Below, one piece after another: positions 12,419 to 21,993 of a stretch of DNA of 64,000 nt (positions are counted from its first letter, which is position 1; each line of letters begins with the position of its first letter). The position numbers and the translations under genes were made by a program. The stretch is from Diadema setosum (taxonomy: Eukaryota; Echinodermata; Echinoidea; Diadematoida; Diadematidae). The notes under the pieces were generated by a model, which was not told the origin of the DNA, searched no databases, and saw only the letters and a list, made by a program, of their open reading frames with translations. The stretch lies in NCBI RefSeq assembly GCF_964275005.1, contig NW_027307655.1:186001-250000 (forward strand). Direction: 5' to 3'.

Positions 12419-12915
12419 CATGCGGATTGTGGTGAGGACTCTCACGTCTGGTTGTACACGTGTGCTGTAAGTACGTAGTGTATAGCGTCGATGGTGTATA
12501 GGCTCATGTCGTATCGGGCCTATGTACCTGCTTGCATGTAGGTTCTGTTAGGCCTCATGCGTTTTGGTGAGGACTCTCACGTTTGGCTGTACACGTTTGT
12601 TTTTAGTATGTAGACAAGTGTATAGCGTCGATGACAGGCTTATGTATTGGGCCTGCATTGTTTGCATGTTGGTTTTGACAGGCCACATGCGTTTTGGTGA
12701 AGACTCTCACGTTTGGTTGTGCACGTTGTGTATAACATTTATGCTGCGTAGGCTTTGGCAGTCATTGACTGTGTTTGTAGTTTTCAGACTACATTTTGTG
12801 TGAAGGCCTAGTGCAGATTTTGGTGAGGATTCTCACGTTTTGGACGTTTGTCGTTTTTGCATGAAGGTCTTTTGTAGACCGATTTGGGTGAGGATTCTCA
12901 CGTTCAGTTGTGTGC
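12419..12915 (+). repeat. Leader repeats in the retroelement
   Basis: Five imperfect copies of a block built on GGTGAGGACTCTCACGTTTG occur near 12432, 12562, 12692, 12823 and 12888. The first four are about 130 bp apart and the last about 65 bp. Each core can fold, because GTGAG and CTCAC are complementary. Confidence 0.75.
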
Positions 12916-13421
12916 GTATATAGTGCATAGCGTGGGTATTGCGCATTGGGCTCGCACGTGTTTTGTAGTCGCAGACGGTCGGTCTAGCGCGTCGTGTGTA
13001 GGGCTAGTGCAGTTTGTGAGTGTGCGTATGCTGGATGTGTATGTGTGGGGGCTTGCGTACACATTGGCTACGGGTCACGCCGAATTTTCTGGAAGATTAG
13101 CCTCGGTTAAAGGCTTTGATATATTTTCCTTAGTTTGCACAATCGTGCTATGTGGTCGTTTGTAGTGAGTGTGTATACTCATTCTATGTCCTTAGATCAC
13201 ATGCTAATGTGATGCCGTGGTGTTCTGATTGTATGCCTGATTCGAAGGCTTAGGGATTTTGATGTTTTCTGCTTATCGTAGAAAATTTTTGCCTGTTCTG
13301 CGCGTGTGACTGGGTTCATGCATACATGTGTACTCATATGCAGTGCATTTCTTTTGTTAAGGCTTTGTAGTTTTGTGAGGATTTGTGACTTCTTGCAAGT
13401 TTTGATTTTGATATTCCCACA

Positions 13422-13709
13422 ATGGCTGATGTCGTGCAGAGCTTTGTTGATGAACCCACTCAGGAAGGTTTTAATAACCTGAGGAAGGCAGAACTGGTGG
13501 AAGTTGCTCGAATTTTAGAAATCCCGATCAAAACATCGGATCGAAAAGCAGAGATCAAGGACACAATTTCGGAGTTTTATACCAATACTGGTATCTGGCC
13601 TGCCTCTTTGTCAGAGGATGAAGCAGGGACAGATGATGGTGAAATTATCACACCTTTGGTAACCCCTGCCGAAAGTGAATGGTGCCAGGAGAGCTGCTGT
13701 CCTCCTTGA
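13422..13709 (+). CDS. Gag-like N-terminal frame of the retroelement
   Basis: An open frame of 95 codons starts MADVVQSFVDEP and contains a helical KAELVEVARILEIP stretch, as in the N-terminal part of some gypsy Gag proteins. It overlaps the start of the pol frame. The zinc knuckle normally at the Gag C-terminus lies in the next frame. It is shorter than a usual Gag. Confidence 0.6.
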   Translation: MADVVQSFVDEPTQEGFNNLRKAELVEVARILEIPIKTSDRKAEIKDTISEFYTNTGIWPASLSEDEAGTDDGEIITPLVTPAESEWCQESCCPP

Positions 13710-16700
13710 TGAGTATGTGCTTACCCACAAGGGTACTTTCAAACTTTCTTCAAGCAAGAAAGGAGGCCAGGGTGTGCCAAGAAAAGGAGCTGTTGCTCCG
13801 AGCATTCCCAAGCCCGATCTTGATCAAAAGCCGAACAAGGCTTGCTTCTATTGCAAGAAGGATGGACATGTGATGTCAGCTTGCTGGAAGTTGAAGAAGA
13901 AGCGAGAAAAAGAGGGGATTAGCAACCCCAAAGCATTGCCAGATGCTTTTGCTATCACTCGCACAGAGCATCTGCCATCGTTTGAACGGGTGGCAGAGAA
14001 TTACAAACCTTTCATATCTTCAGGGTATGTTAGTTTGACGCCTGATAGTGAGCAGGTTCAGGTTCACATTTTGAGGGATACAGGAGCATCACAGAGTCTC
14101 CTGTGTGCAAATACATTGCCATTTTCGGTTGAATCTTCTGTGGATTCAGAAGTGTTTGTGAGGGGAGTTGAAGGTGGGAGTGTCCGAGTGCCTCTTCATA
14201 ATATCGAATTGAAGAGCGATCTTGTCAGTGGCTCAGTTGTAGTAGGTATTTTGCCTACATTGCCAGTCGAAGGTGTCACCTTATTGCTCGGCAATGATAT
14301 CGCTGGAGAGAAGGTTTTGCCTCACTTTCTCCCAAGTAAGACACCCGTGGTTGACGAAGCCACAGAGAAATTGGTTCAGGATATGCCTGATGTGTTTCCC
14401 TCATGTGCTGTTACCAGGTCAATGGCTCGTGAACTGGAGAAAGAGGAGCAAGAGGATATCTTGGCTGATACTTTCTTCTCTAGACTTGAAGAGTCTAACA
14501 GCAGTGATGATGCACATATGGACCATGGTCAAATGTCAGAGATTTCTCGTCAGAGTCTGGTTGAATTGCAGGGCAAAGACCCTGAAATAGTGCGTCTTGC
14601 ACAGTCACTTGTACCTGAGGATGAGGAAGTGAATGAAACTGTGAAGTTTTACAAGAGGGATGGTATCTTGATGAGGAGGTGGCGCCCTCCTGATGCCACA
14701 AGTGATGAGGATTTTCGAGATATTCATCAAGTAGTGGTACCAAAGATGTACCGGAAGGAGATCATATCTCTTGCCCATGAAGCACCATTGGCAGGTCATT
14801 TGGGGATCAACAAAACCCAAGAGAAGGTGCTTCGATATTTCTTCTGGCCAGGTTTGCGACATGACGTCGCAGAGTTTTGTCGGTCTTGCCATGTGTGTCA
14901 GGTAGTTGGCAAGCCAAACCAGAAGATTCCCCCTGCCCCTTTAAGGCCAATTCCGGCCTTCGAAGAACCGTTTAGTCGGGTCATTGTGGATTGTGTCGGT
15001 CCTCTTCCAAGGACAAAGTCGGGTAATCAGTATTTGCTGACGATGATGTGTGCATCTACCCGCTTCCCCGAGGCAATTCCATTACGGACAATTACTGCCA
15101 AGAATGTCAGTAAAGCTCTTGTGAAGTTCTTCACAATGGTAGGACTTCCAAAGTGTGTTCAGTCAGACCAAGGGTCTAATTTCACATCCAAAATCTTCCA
15201 ACAGGTGATGAGTGAGTTAGGTGTAGAATGTAGGAACTCAAGTGCTTACCATCCACAGAGCCAGGGAGCTCTTGAACGCTTTCACCAAACCTTGAAGAAT
15301 ATGATGCGTGTGTACTGCAGTGAGCATGAGAAAGAGTGGGATGAGGGTATTCCTCTCCTCTTGTTTGCAGTTCGAGAATCGGTCCAGGAATCTCTTGGAT
15401 TCAGTCCTTTCGAGCTGGTCTTTGGGCACTCAGTTCGTGGTCCCTTGAAGATCTTGCAAGAAAAGATCTTGGTTGAGCCAGAGTCCAACCTATTGGACTA
15501 TGTGTGTCAGTTCAAGGATAGACTTTCTTGTACTCGTGAATTAGCTGCAGGTCATCTGAAGGCAGCTCAGTCTAACATGAAGAGACTGTTTGATCGGAAG
15601 GTGAAAGAAAGGCATTTTGAGCCTGGTTCTAAGGTTCTTGTGTTGCTCCCTCTTCAAGGAGATGCCTTGAAGGCTAGATATGCAGGGCCGTATGTGGTTG
15701 AGAAAAGAGTGAGTGATGTCAATTACATCATCCTGACACCTGATAGGAGGAAGAGGAGAAGACTCTGTCATGTCAACATGCTAAAGGAGTATGTTGAAAA
15801 TGTAGAAGAGGCTAATGAAAAGCCTGTTGCTACGGTTGGAATCGGTTGTGAAGTGGATGGTGAAGACAGTGAGAGTGATGATGTGGAAATTCCGCAGTTG
15901 ATGTTGAAGAATTCTGAGGTGTTAGCAAATCTATCTGACACATTATCTCATCTTCCAGGAGTAGAGAGAGCTCAGGTGATGGATGTAGTCCATGAGTATG
16001 AACACCTTTTCAGTGATGTACCAGGTCGTACTAGTGTGGTGGTGCATGATGTTGATGTGGGGGACTCCTCCCCTGTCAAGCAACACCCATATCGTGTGAA
16101 TCCATTGAAAATGGATGTTCTGAGGAAGGAAGTTCAATACATGCTTGAACATGACCTTATTGAGCCCAGTAAGAGTGGATGGAGTTCTCCCTGTGTGTTG
16201 GTTCCAAAGCAGGATGGTTCTTTGCGTTTCTGTACGGATTACAGGTTGCTCAATTCGAAAACAAAGTCAGACTCGTACCCTTTGCCCCGCATCGATGATT
16301 GTATTGATCGCGTAGGGAATGCCAAATACGTCAGTAAGTTTGACCTTTTGAAGGGGTACTGGCAGGTTCCCCTCAGTGAAAGAGCGAAAGAACTGTCTGC
16401 ATTCGTGACTCCTGACGGATTCTTCCAATACAAAGTGATGCCGTTCGGGATGAAGAACGCGCCCGCTACATTCCAGAGACTCATCAACACCGTCACGTCT
16501 GGCTTGGTGGGATGCGAGGCGTATCTTGACGACATCATAGTGTACAGCCATACATGGGAGGACCATCTTCTGAGAGTCAGAGCACTGTTTGACCGCTTGA
16601 CCAGTGCCAACCTTACGGTGAACTTGAGGAAATGTGAGTTCGCCCGAGCAAAAGTCATGTTCCTGGGTCACATTGTGGGACATGGTTCCGTCAAGCCTGT

Positions 16701-17325
16701 TGAAGCAAAGGTGGAGACGATCCTGAACTTTCCCCGCCCACAGAGTAAGCGAGAGCTGAGACGATTTCTGGGCATGACTGGCTATTATCGGAAGTTCTGC
16801 CATAATTTCGCTGATGCTGCAACACCGCTCACCAACATGTTGCGGAAAGATTCGCAGTTCGAGTGGTCAGATGACTGTCAAGTTGCTTTCAACCGGCTGA
16901 AGGCAATGCTAGCGAGTTCTCCGGTTCTTGCAGCGCCGAACTTCGACAAGCAGTTCATTCTTATGGTGGACGCGAGTGACACAGGAGGAGGAGGAGCCCT
17001 GATGCAGAAGGACGACAACGGAGTTGACCATCCCGTCGCGTACATGTCCAGAAAATTCAACAAACATCAGCGACGGTACTCCACTGTCGAGAAGGAGACG
17101 TTAGCGCTCGTCATGGCTCTTCGTCATTTTGACGTGTACCTGAACACTACAAAGTATCCAGTGCTGGTGTACACAGACCACAATCCGCTTGTGTTCCTGT
17201 CGCGAATGAGGAACAAAAATGGACGCCTAACCAGATGGGCGCTAGTGCTACAGGAGTACAACCTCGTGATACAGCACGTACGTGGAAAAGACAATGTCAT
17301 TGCAGACGCTTTGTCCCGTGGATAA
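13675..17325 (+). CDS. Pol polyprotein of the Gmr1-like element
   Basis: A 1216-codon open frame. A CCHC zinc knuckle lies at residues 57-70. The protease motif DTGAS is near 135. An integrase HHCC finger lies near 365-410, with the catalytic D, D and E in VDCVGP, QSDQGSNF and GALERFHQ (E near 531), followed by a GPY/F module near 672. The reverse transcriptase spans about 800-1010 with YLDD near 948, and RNase H about 1095-1215 with VDASDTG and YTDHNP. Domain order (protease, integrase, RT, RNase H) is the lineage marker. Expression by frameshift or read-through from gag would be usual for the family. Confidence 0.93.
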   Translation: MNGARRAAVLLDEYVLTHKGTFKLSSSKKGGQGVPRKGAVAPSIPKPDLDQKPNKACFYCKKDGHVMSACWKLKKKREKEGISNPKALPDAFAITRTEHLPSFERVAENYKPFISSGYVSLTPDSEQVQVHILRDTGASQSLLCANTLPFSVESSVDSEVFVRGVEGGSVRVPLHNIELKSDLVSGSVVVGILPTLPVEGVTLLLGNDIAGEKVLPHFLPSKTPVVDEATEKLVQDMPDVFPSCAVTRSMARELEKEEQEDILADTFFSRLEESNSSDDAHMDHGQMSEISRQSLVELQGKDPEIVRLAQSLVPEDEEVNETVKFYKRDGILMRRWRPPDATSDEDFRDIHQVVVPKMYRKEIISLAHEAPLAGHLGINKTQEKVLRYFFWPGLRHDVAEFCRSCHVCQVVGKPNQKIPPAPLRPIPAFEEPFSRVIVDCVGPLPRTKSGNQYLLTMMCASTRFPEAIPLRTITAKNVSKALVKFFTMVGLPKCVQSDQGSNFTSKIFQQVMSELGVECRNSSAYHPQSQGALERFHQTLKNMMRVYCSEHEKEWDEGIPLLLFAVRESVQESLGFSPFELVFGHSVRGPLKILQEKILVEPESNLLDYVCQFKDRLSCTRELAAGHLKAAQSNMKRLFDRKVKERHFEPGSKVLVLLPLQGDALKARYAGPYVVEKRVSDVNYIILTPDRRKRRRLCHVNMLKEYVENVEEANEKPVATVGIGCEVDGEDSESDDVEIPQLMLKNSEVLANLSDTLSHLPGVERAQVMDVVHEYEHLFSDVPGRTSVVVHDVDVGDSSPVKQHPYRVNPLKMDVLRKEVQYMLEHDLIEPSKSGWSSPCVLVPKQDGSLRFCTDYRLLNSKTKSDSYPLPRIDDCIDRVGNAKYVSKFDLLKGYWQVPLSERAKELSAFVTPDGFFQYKVMPFGMKNAPATFQRLINTVTSGLVGCEAYLDDIIVYSHTWEDHLLRVRALFDRLTSANLTVNLRKCEFARAKVMFLGHIVGHGSVKPVEAKVETILNFPRPQSKRELRRFLGMTGYYRKFCHNFADAATPLTNMLRKDSQFEWSDDCQVAFNRLKAMLASSPVLAAPNFDKQFILMVDASDTGGGGALMQKDDNGVDHPVAYMSRKFNKHQRRYSTVEKETLALVMALRHFDVYLNTTKYPVLVYTDHNPLVFLSRMRNKNGRLTRWALVLQEYNLVIQHVRGKDNVIADALSRG

Positions 17326-18881
17326 GATAGAAGTACGCATATTTCCACGGATAGGACAAAAGGACACAGATGTGCTTATTATCCATAGATAATAAGACTG
17401 GTAATGACTTGGAAACATGAACAATACGAGACAAAAGAAATGTGTTTCCATGCATTTGTAAGAAAATTATATTTCTCATGTTGAAGAAAGAGTGTTATTG
17501 ATTGCTTTGAAATGATGACACAAACATTGTGTACACTGCTTTAATTTATTCTTTTTGTTCTTGTCTGCAGGGAAAAAGACAGCATGTTTTCCAAATTGTC
17601 ATGATTTTTGCACCAAAACAGGGCAAAATCATTTCCAGTGATATAGCATGAGTTTTGCTATGTTTTATGCTTTATGTGCTGAAGAAAAGGGTTTTCAGTA
17701 ATAATACAGCATATTTTGATACAGGGTATAATGTAGACATTGTATTAATTGGAACTGCAAATTAAGTTGCATTGCTGTTTGCAAAAAGCACACACAAGCA
17801 CACAAAAGCTGTTGTTGCATTTTTTTCAAATGCTTAATCTGCAAGAGTTGGAATTTGTGGCATCACAGAATTGACCAATTATACACATTTTCCATAGCAT
17901 AGATATCGACTGAGTGAAATTATGACACTATGATATTCATAATGTTGTGAATGTGTAAGGTTCATGAGACCATACAGGTGTACAGACATAACCAGGTTAT
18001 ATTCATGTGATATCTTGTTTCAGAAACAGAGAGAGTATAACAGGTGTTCATAATTGCATTGTTTTGCTATACGCTAGTCACTGTACATGCATTTATTGTC
18101 TTGAGGAACAAAGCTTTACAGTATTTGAACAGAAGTGTCAAGAAATTAGAAATGTAGAGATGTTTGTCAGACCAAACAGTTGAGCTGAACGCGTTGTTAT
18201 GTCAGTTTTCATCAAAGGTCAGATTGCTACAAGCTCACCATGTAAAAATGGTTACTAAGTATAGTGAATGGAAGATTACTTCTGTTATTGGTGACATAAT
18301 ACAACAACAAAACCGTATAAAGTTCAGTATTCAACCTGCATGATTGTCAGTGTATGCAGGTTAATCAGTGATATGTGTAGCGGTTTTTCTCAAGCATATG
18401 CACATCAAGCTAAGAGAGAAGTTTGATATGTCCATACTTATGGTATATTGTTTCATGATACAATTACAGTGTATTTTGTTCTGAACCAGCAGCATTTCTT
18501 AGATTTCGACTAGGTGTTGAAATGTTTGGCCATTTGATACTCATAAGCATTTCAGGAAAGCTTAAGAGAATACATGTTTCATGATTTATGACCAAGCAGA
18601 AAAAAAAAAAAGAAGAAAAGAAAACAAGGAATGTTGTGGTTGTAAAGTTTTGCGCGTATACGCACATGCTTGTTCCGAGCAGGTAGTGGATCTATATTTA
18701 GACTTAGCCTACGCTCAAGAAAGGTTTTGATAAGGCTCATTAAGTCTGAGCTTGTTTATGTGAAGAATCCACTTTAGTGTATGAACACACAACTGTGCAT
18801 TTTTATGTATCGTGTTTCGGAACATGTTTGTAACGACTGTTTGCAGTTTGACTGGAAAGTTCTTCCATAACTTCCCGTCTT
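17326..18881 (+). other. Non-coding 3' part of the retroelement
   Basis: About 1.55 kb lies between the pol stop and the polypurine tract. I see no envelope or other frame of note on the plus strand, and the sequence is AT-rich. Confidence 0.7.
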
Positions 18882-18892
18882 AAGGGGGGAGA
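18882..18892 (+). other. Polypurine tract
   Basis: AAGGGGGGAGA lies immediately before the 3' LTR, where plus-strand priming is expected. Confidence 0.8.
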
Positions 18893-19080
18893 TGTGATGC
18901 GCCTTGAACAAGGCTAATACCAATAAAGAGGTCCGCAGCAAGTTATCGCTCTCAGATCAAGACATGGCTTCCCAATCGTGGTCTTTTTGCAACGTTGTTG
19001 TGATGGTTTGGGTGCGATCTGCCAGGAATGGAGCGGAACATTTGATTGTCATGATGTGGTGATTGGGTTGAGTCGTGACA
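18893..19080 (+). repeat. 3' LTR of the Gmr1-like element
   Basis: 188 bp, reading identically to the 5' LTR and followed by the TATA target duplicate. Confidence 0.92.
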
Positions 19081-19400
19081 TATAGGACGCCACTCACTCA
19101 CAGATAAGATCACTCCCTTGTTGCTAGGGGTAGAAACTATATGTTGCGCTAAATTCAAATCTTCGAACACGTTTCTGCTCCATCTAAACTCGGAAAGTCA
19201 TGGCCCAGAAAAAAAAAACAGTAATTTATTTCCTTTCCTTTGATCATTACCTTCTAATTTTCGGCAGATGACAAACAAAACATGAGACTAAAAAATGTAT
19301 GTCCCTCCAAAATCAATAGTTTTCATAGATTTCTGATTTTAAACTCGAATTTCTCGGCTCTCCCGTCAGCGATATTCGGATCCTTTTGACAGGGTGGGTA
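19081..19400 (+). repeat. Duplicated promoter-like segment, copy 1, right part
   Basis: Continues the older duplicated segment across the retroelement insertion. It matches about 50.63-50.95 kb in blocks such as ttgttgctagggg, aaatcttcg.acac, tcatgg(c/t)ccagaaaa and cgtcagc. Both copies have an ATG followed by CAG AAA at the matched place. Confidence 0.7.
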
Positions 19401-19494
19401 ACATATTCATAGTTTGGTGGTCATTATGTAGAATCATCACCATGGGATATTAAAGAGACAATAATTACCCCCTTCCCCACCACAAAAGGAGAAA

Positions 19495-20061
19495 AAAAAA
19501 AGATAATCTCGAAATAGGTGAAACGGGTCATCCTTGTTTATCTTGAACCTCTCAAATTTTCTGAAAGGACAATTCTCCCTCTACATTATTCCAAAGCTTG
19601 AGATTATAACACGAATGAAAAGTTGGACATTCAAGCATTGTTTTTAGAGTATAATACTGTAATTAGTTACGTGTCAAATGCTCCTTTCTATTTCTTAAAA
19701 ATCATTTACACACACTTCACTTTCAACTCTAATAACTTTTGAAAGGATTTTGTTGCTGCTTTGAAAGTCGAAACCAATATTGAACAGAATGTGTTAATGC
19801 AGTGCGTATAAAAAAGGTAATCCAACTTTGGAGTGCTACCATTTCTTAATTGTCAGCTAAGGAGAGAACAAAGTTAATTGCAGTGAAAGCAGAACTCTTC
19901 CTCTTTACACTGATACCTAATTAGGGTGAAACATGTCATGCATGACTGAGCAAATGAACTTTAAAGACAAAAATGACAAAAATCGCACTTTTTCCAAGTT
20001 TTAGTGTTATTGTGAAAGAACAATGCATGTCTCACTTCATGGATGAGATCGGTCATGAAAG

Positions 20062-20092
<31 letters not shown>

Positions 20093-20807
20093 GACTTCAG
20101 AGTCGTGTTTAGGGTTTCTTCTAACGTTTTGTGATTCATGACCTTCAACATTGTCAGGTTGTCGAGAATTTGGTCCTTCTTATTGAGGCAAAACATTTAT
20201 CCATTTTACTCTCTTCATATTCAAGACATGGTTTGTGACTGGGAGCTTTGTGGTGAATATGAACAGAGAAAAAATAATGGTTTGTGTAGATTGACCTCTG
20301 TGGGACCGTACTCGAACAAAAGACCATGTATAAGGTCTGTAGAGCATAGTTTCAGCCTAATCTAATAATAATATATATATATTTTTTTTTTCCATTACAG
20401 AGCCAGCATGGCTTGTTAAGGTTAAGCGCTTGAATAGACCCCTTTTTAGAGTGTGAGCCTACTTAATGATAATAATAATGATAATAATAATAATAATAAA
20501 AGAAAATGATAATAATAATTGCATTTATATGGCGCTTCATACTGACGTTTCTAAGCGCACCTTTGCTACTCATACAAATCGACTAGAAAACACAATAGCA
20601 TTAACAAAATCAGCATTAACAGTAACAAAAGAATAAGAAGGAAAAGAAAAGAAAAGACAATACTTTCCAGTATTTACGAAAGAGGGTCCAATCGAATTGA
20701 GTTATACATAATTTTTAAACCTTAAAGGCTGCTATTTCAGAATATGTCCTTTATAACGAGCCGTGTCAGGATACTTTTTGTTGGTTTTGTGATGCAAGGT
20801 CATTATA
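19495..20807 (-). repeat. Old, rearranged family A element(s)
   Basis: Reverse-orientation family A blocks (tttcaactctaataactttt near 19727, agcgcttgaatagac near 20425, and a terminal ttttgtgatgcaaggtca near 20807) are broken up by unrelated sequence. They are more diverged than other copies. An (AAT)n-like run lies at about 20468-20500. Confidence 0.5.
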
Positions 20808-20873
20808 TGCGGATCAAATCTAAATGTCACCATTTGCTGTAGGCCTACTTACTATTCAGTTTTGAAAATACCA

Positions 20874-21485
20874 GTGGGACCCTGTATCAGAAGACCAACA
20901 AAACGTCGTCAGACATGAATTTTTAGTAAAGATTCTGAAAAATGAGGTATAACCCAATTCAAATTGAGTCTCCTAACTTATCTAAACACTGGAAAGAAAG
21001 CACACACTCTGGAAAAGTGTGAACAGAGGAAAGAGGTTCTAAAGTACAGGGTACTAGCGGTGCGACGTATCAAGGGGGAAAACAAAGAATGTAGACCAAT
21101 GGAGGAACAACAATGAAGGAATTACAGATTAAGCTGAAACTGAGCATACTCGATAAACACATTCTGCCCGTGAGTAGTGCATACTTTCAAAGCAGTAGCG
21201 TTACCCTTTTAAAAGTTAATTGACTTGAAAGTGAAGAGAGTGCAGAAGATTTTAGGAAATGAAAAGGGGACTCTACAGCATACCTGATCATTGCACCCCC
21301 TAGAAAAAAAAAAAAAAACGGCTTAAAACACTCTTTCCCGTTCATGTTATAATTCCAAAACTAAAAAACAATATAATAGAAGGATATAGTTCTTTCAAAG
21401 AATATGGAAAAAAAAAATTCAAGATTGACTCGGTTGTAAAATGAAGGGGTGAAAATTTTTTGCTGTGTTTGTGATGCACGGTCAT
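20874..21485 (+). repeat. Family A TIR element, diverged
   Basis: Forward copy from gtgggaccctgtatcagaag to gtgatgcacggtca, with the shared internal blocks in order (tctaaacactggaaagaaag, aaagcagtagcg, aaagttaattgacttgaaag). Confidence 0.7.
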
Positions 21486-21667
21486 ATTTAATGGACTTTT
21501 TTTTTTACTTCCTAAGGTGCTACACAAGGGAACATATTCTATCTCTTGGTTTGGTTTTATCATAAGAAGGAACTTGCTGTCCATGAGGCAACAATTTTAA
21601 ACATTACTTGATGAATTAGCTTCGATCTGTCCCGATGACTTTATCCAAGAGGAAGATTCAGTTAAAT

Positions 21668-21673
21668 TTTATT
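21668..21673 (-). terminator. Polyadenylation signal of the AprA-like gene
   Basis: TTTATT on the plus strand is AATAAA on the gene strand, about 130 bp after the stop codon. Confidence 0.5.
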
Positions 21674-21803
21674 TGAAACACAAATATTATAGAAGGCATT
21701 ACGAGGTACTCTTTGATACGAATTAAAATGCAATAGTTTGCAAACATCATAACTACAACACCAAAGATTAAATTGGAAAATTAAATCCCATCACTTTCAG
21801 TAA

Positions 21804-21926
21804 TTATACAAGAGTCCCTTTGCATTCGACTCCATGGCAGTCCGGCACGGGAAACTTGTCCACCGGCGTAATATTAGCTTCTGTCGTAAACGTTATAGTA
21901 GTTTTCCTTGGGGTGTTGTAATACGC
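21804..21926 (-). CDS. AprA-like exon 15 (last)
   Basis: Enters in phase 0 after acceptor ttacttacccag. It encodes AYYNTPRKTTITFTTE and ends PVPDCHGVECKGTLV, then TAA. The paired cysteines and the final GTLV resemble the family C-terminus as I remember it. Confidence 0.85.
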   Translation of the reverse strand, partial: AYYNTPRKTTITFTTEANITPVDKFPVPDCHGVECKGTLV

Positions 21927-21957
21927 CTGGGTAAGTAAAAAAAAAAAAAAAATAAAA

Positions 21958-21993
<36 letters not shown>

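Larger units (their letters stand above)
12176..19080 (+). mobile_element. Ty3/gypsy LTR retrotransposon, Gmr1-like
   Basis: A 6.9-kb element bounded by 188-bp LTRs (12176-12363 and 18893-19080) that read as identical and run TG...CA. The long polyprotein has zinc knuckle, aspartic protease, integrase, reverse transcriptase and RNase H in that order. Integrase ahead of reverse transcriptase is the Ty1/copia order, yet the motifs are Ty3/gypsy; this combination defines the Gmr1-like lineage. A polypurine tract precedes the 3' LTR. No envelope gene is seen. The age is very young, judging by the LTR identity. It looks nearly whole; the gag part seems short for the family, suggesting perhaps one break or a non-standard gag. 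Confidence 0.92.

Noticed and set aside
17326-18881. Envelope gene in the gypsy element
   Set aside because: No frame of useful length or envelope-like feature is present between pol and the 3' LTR.
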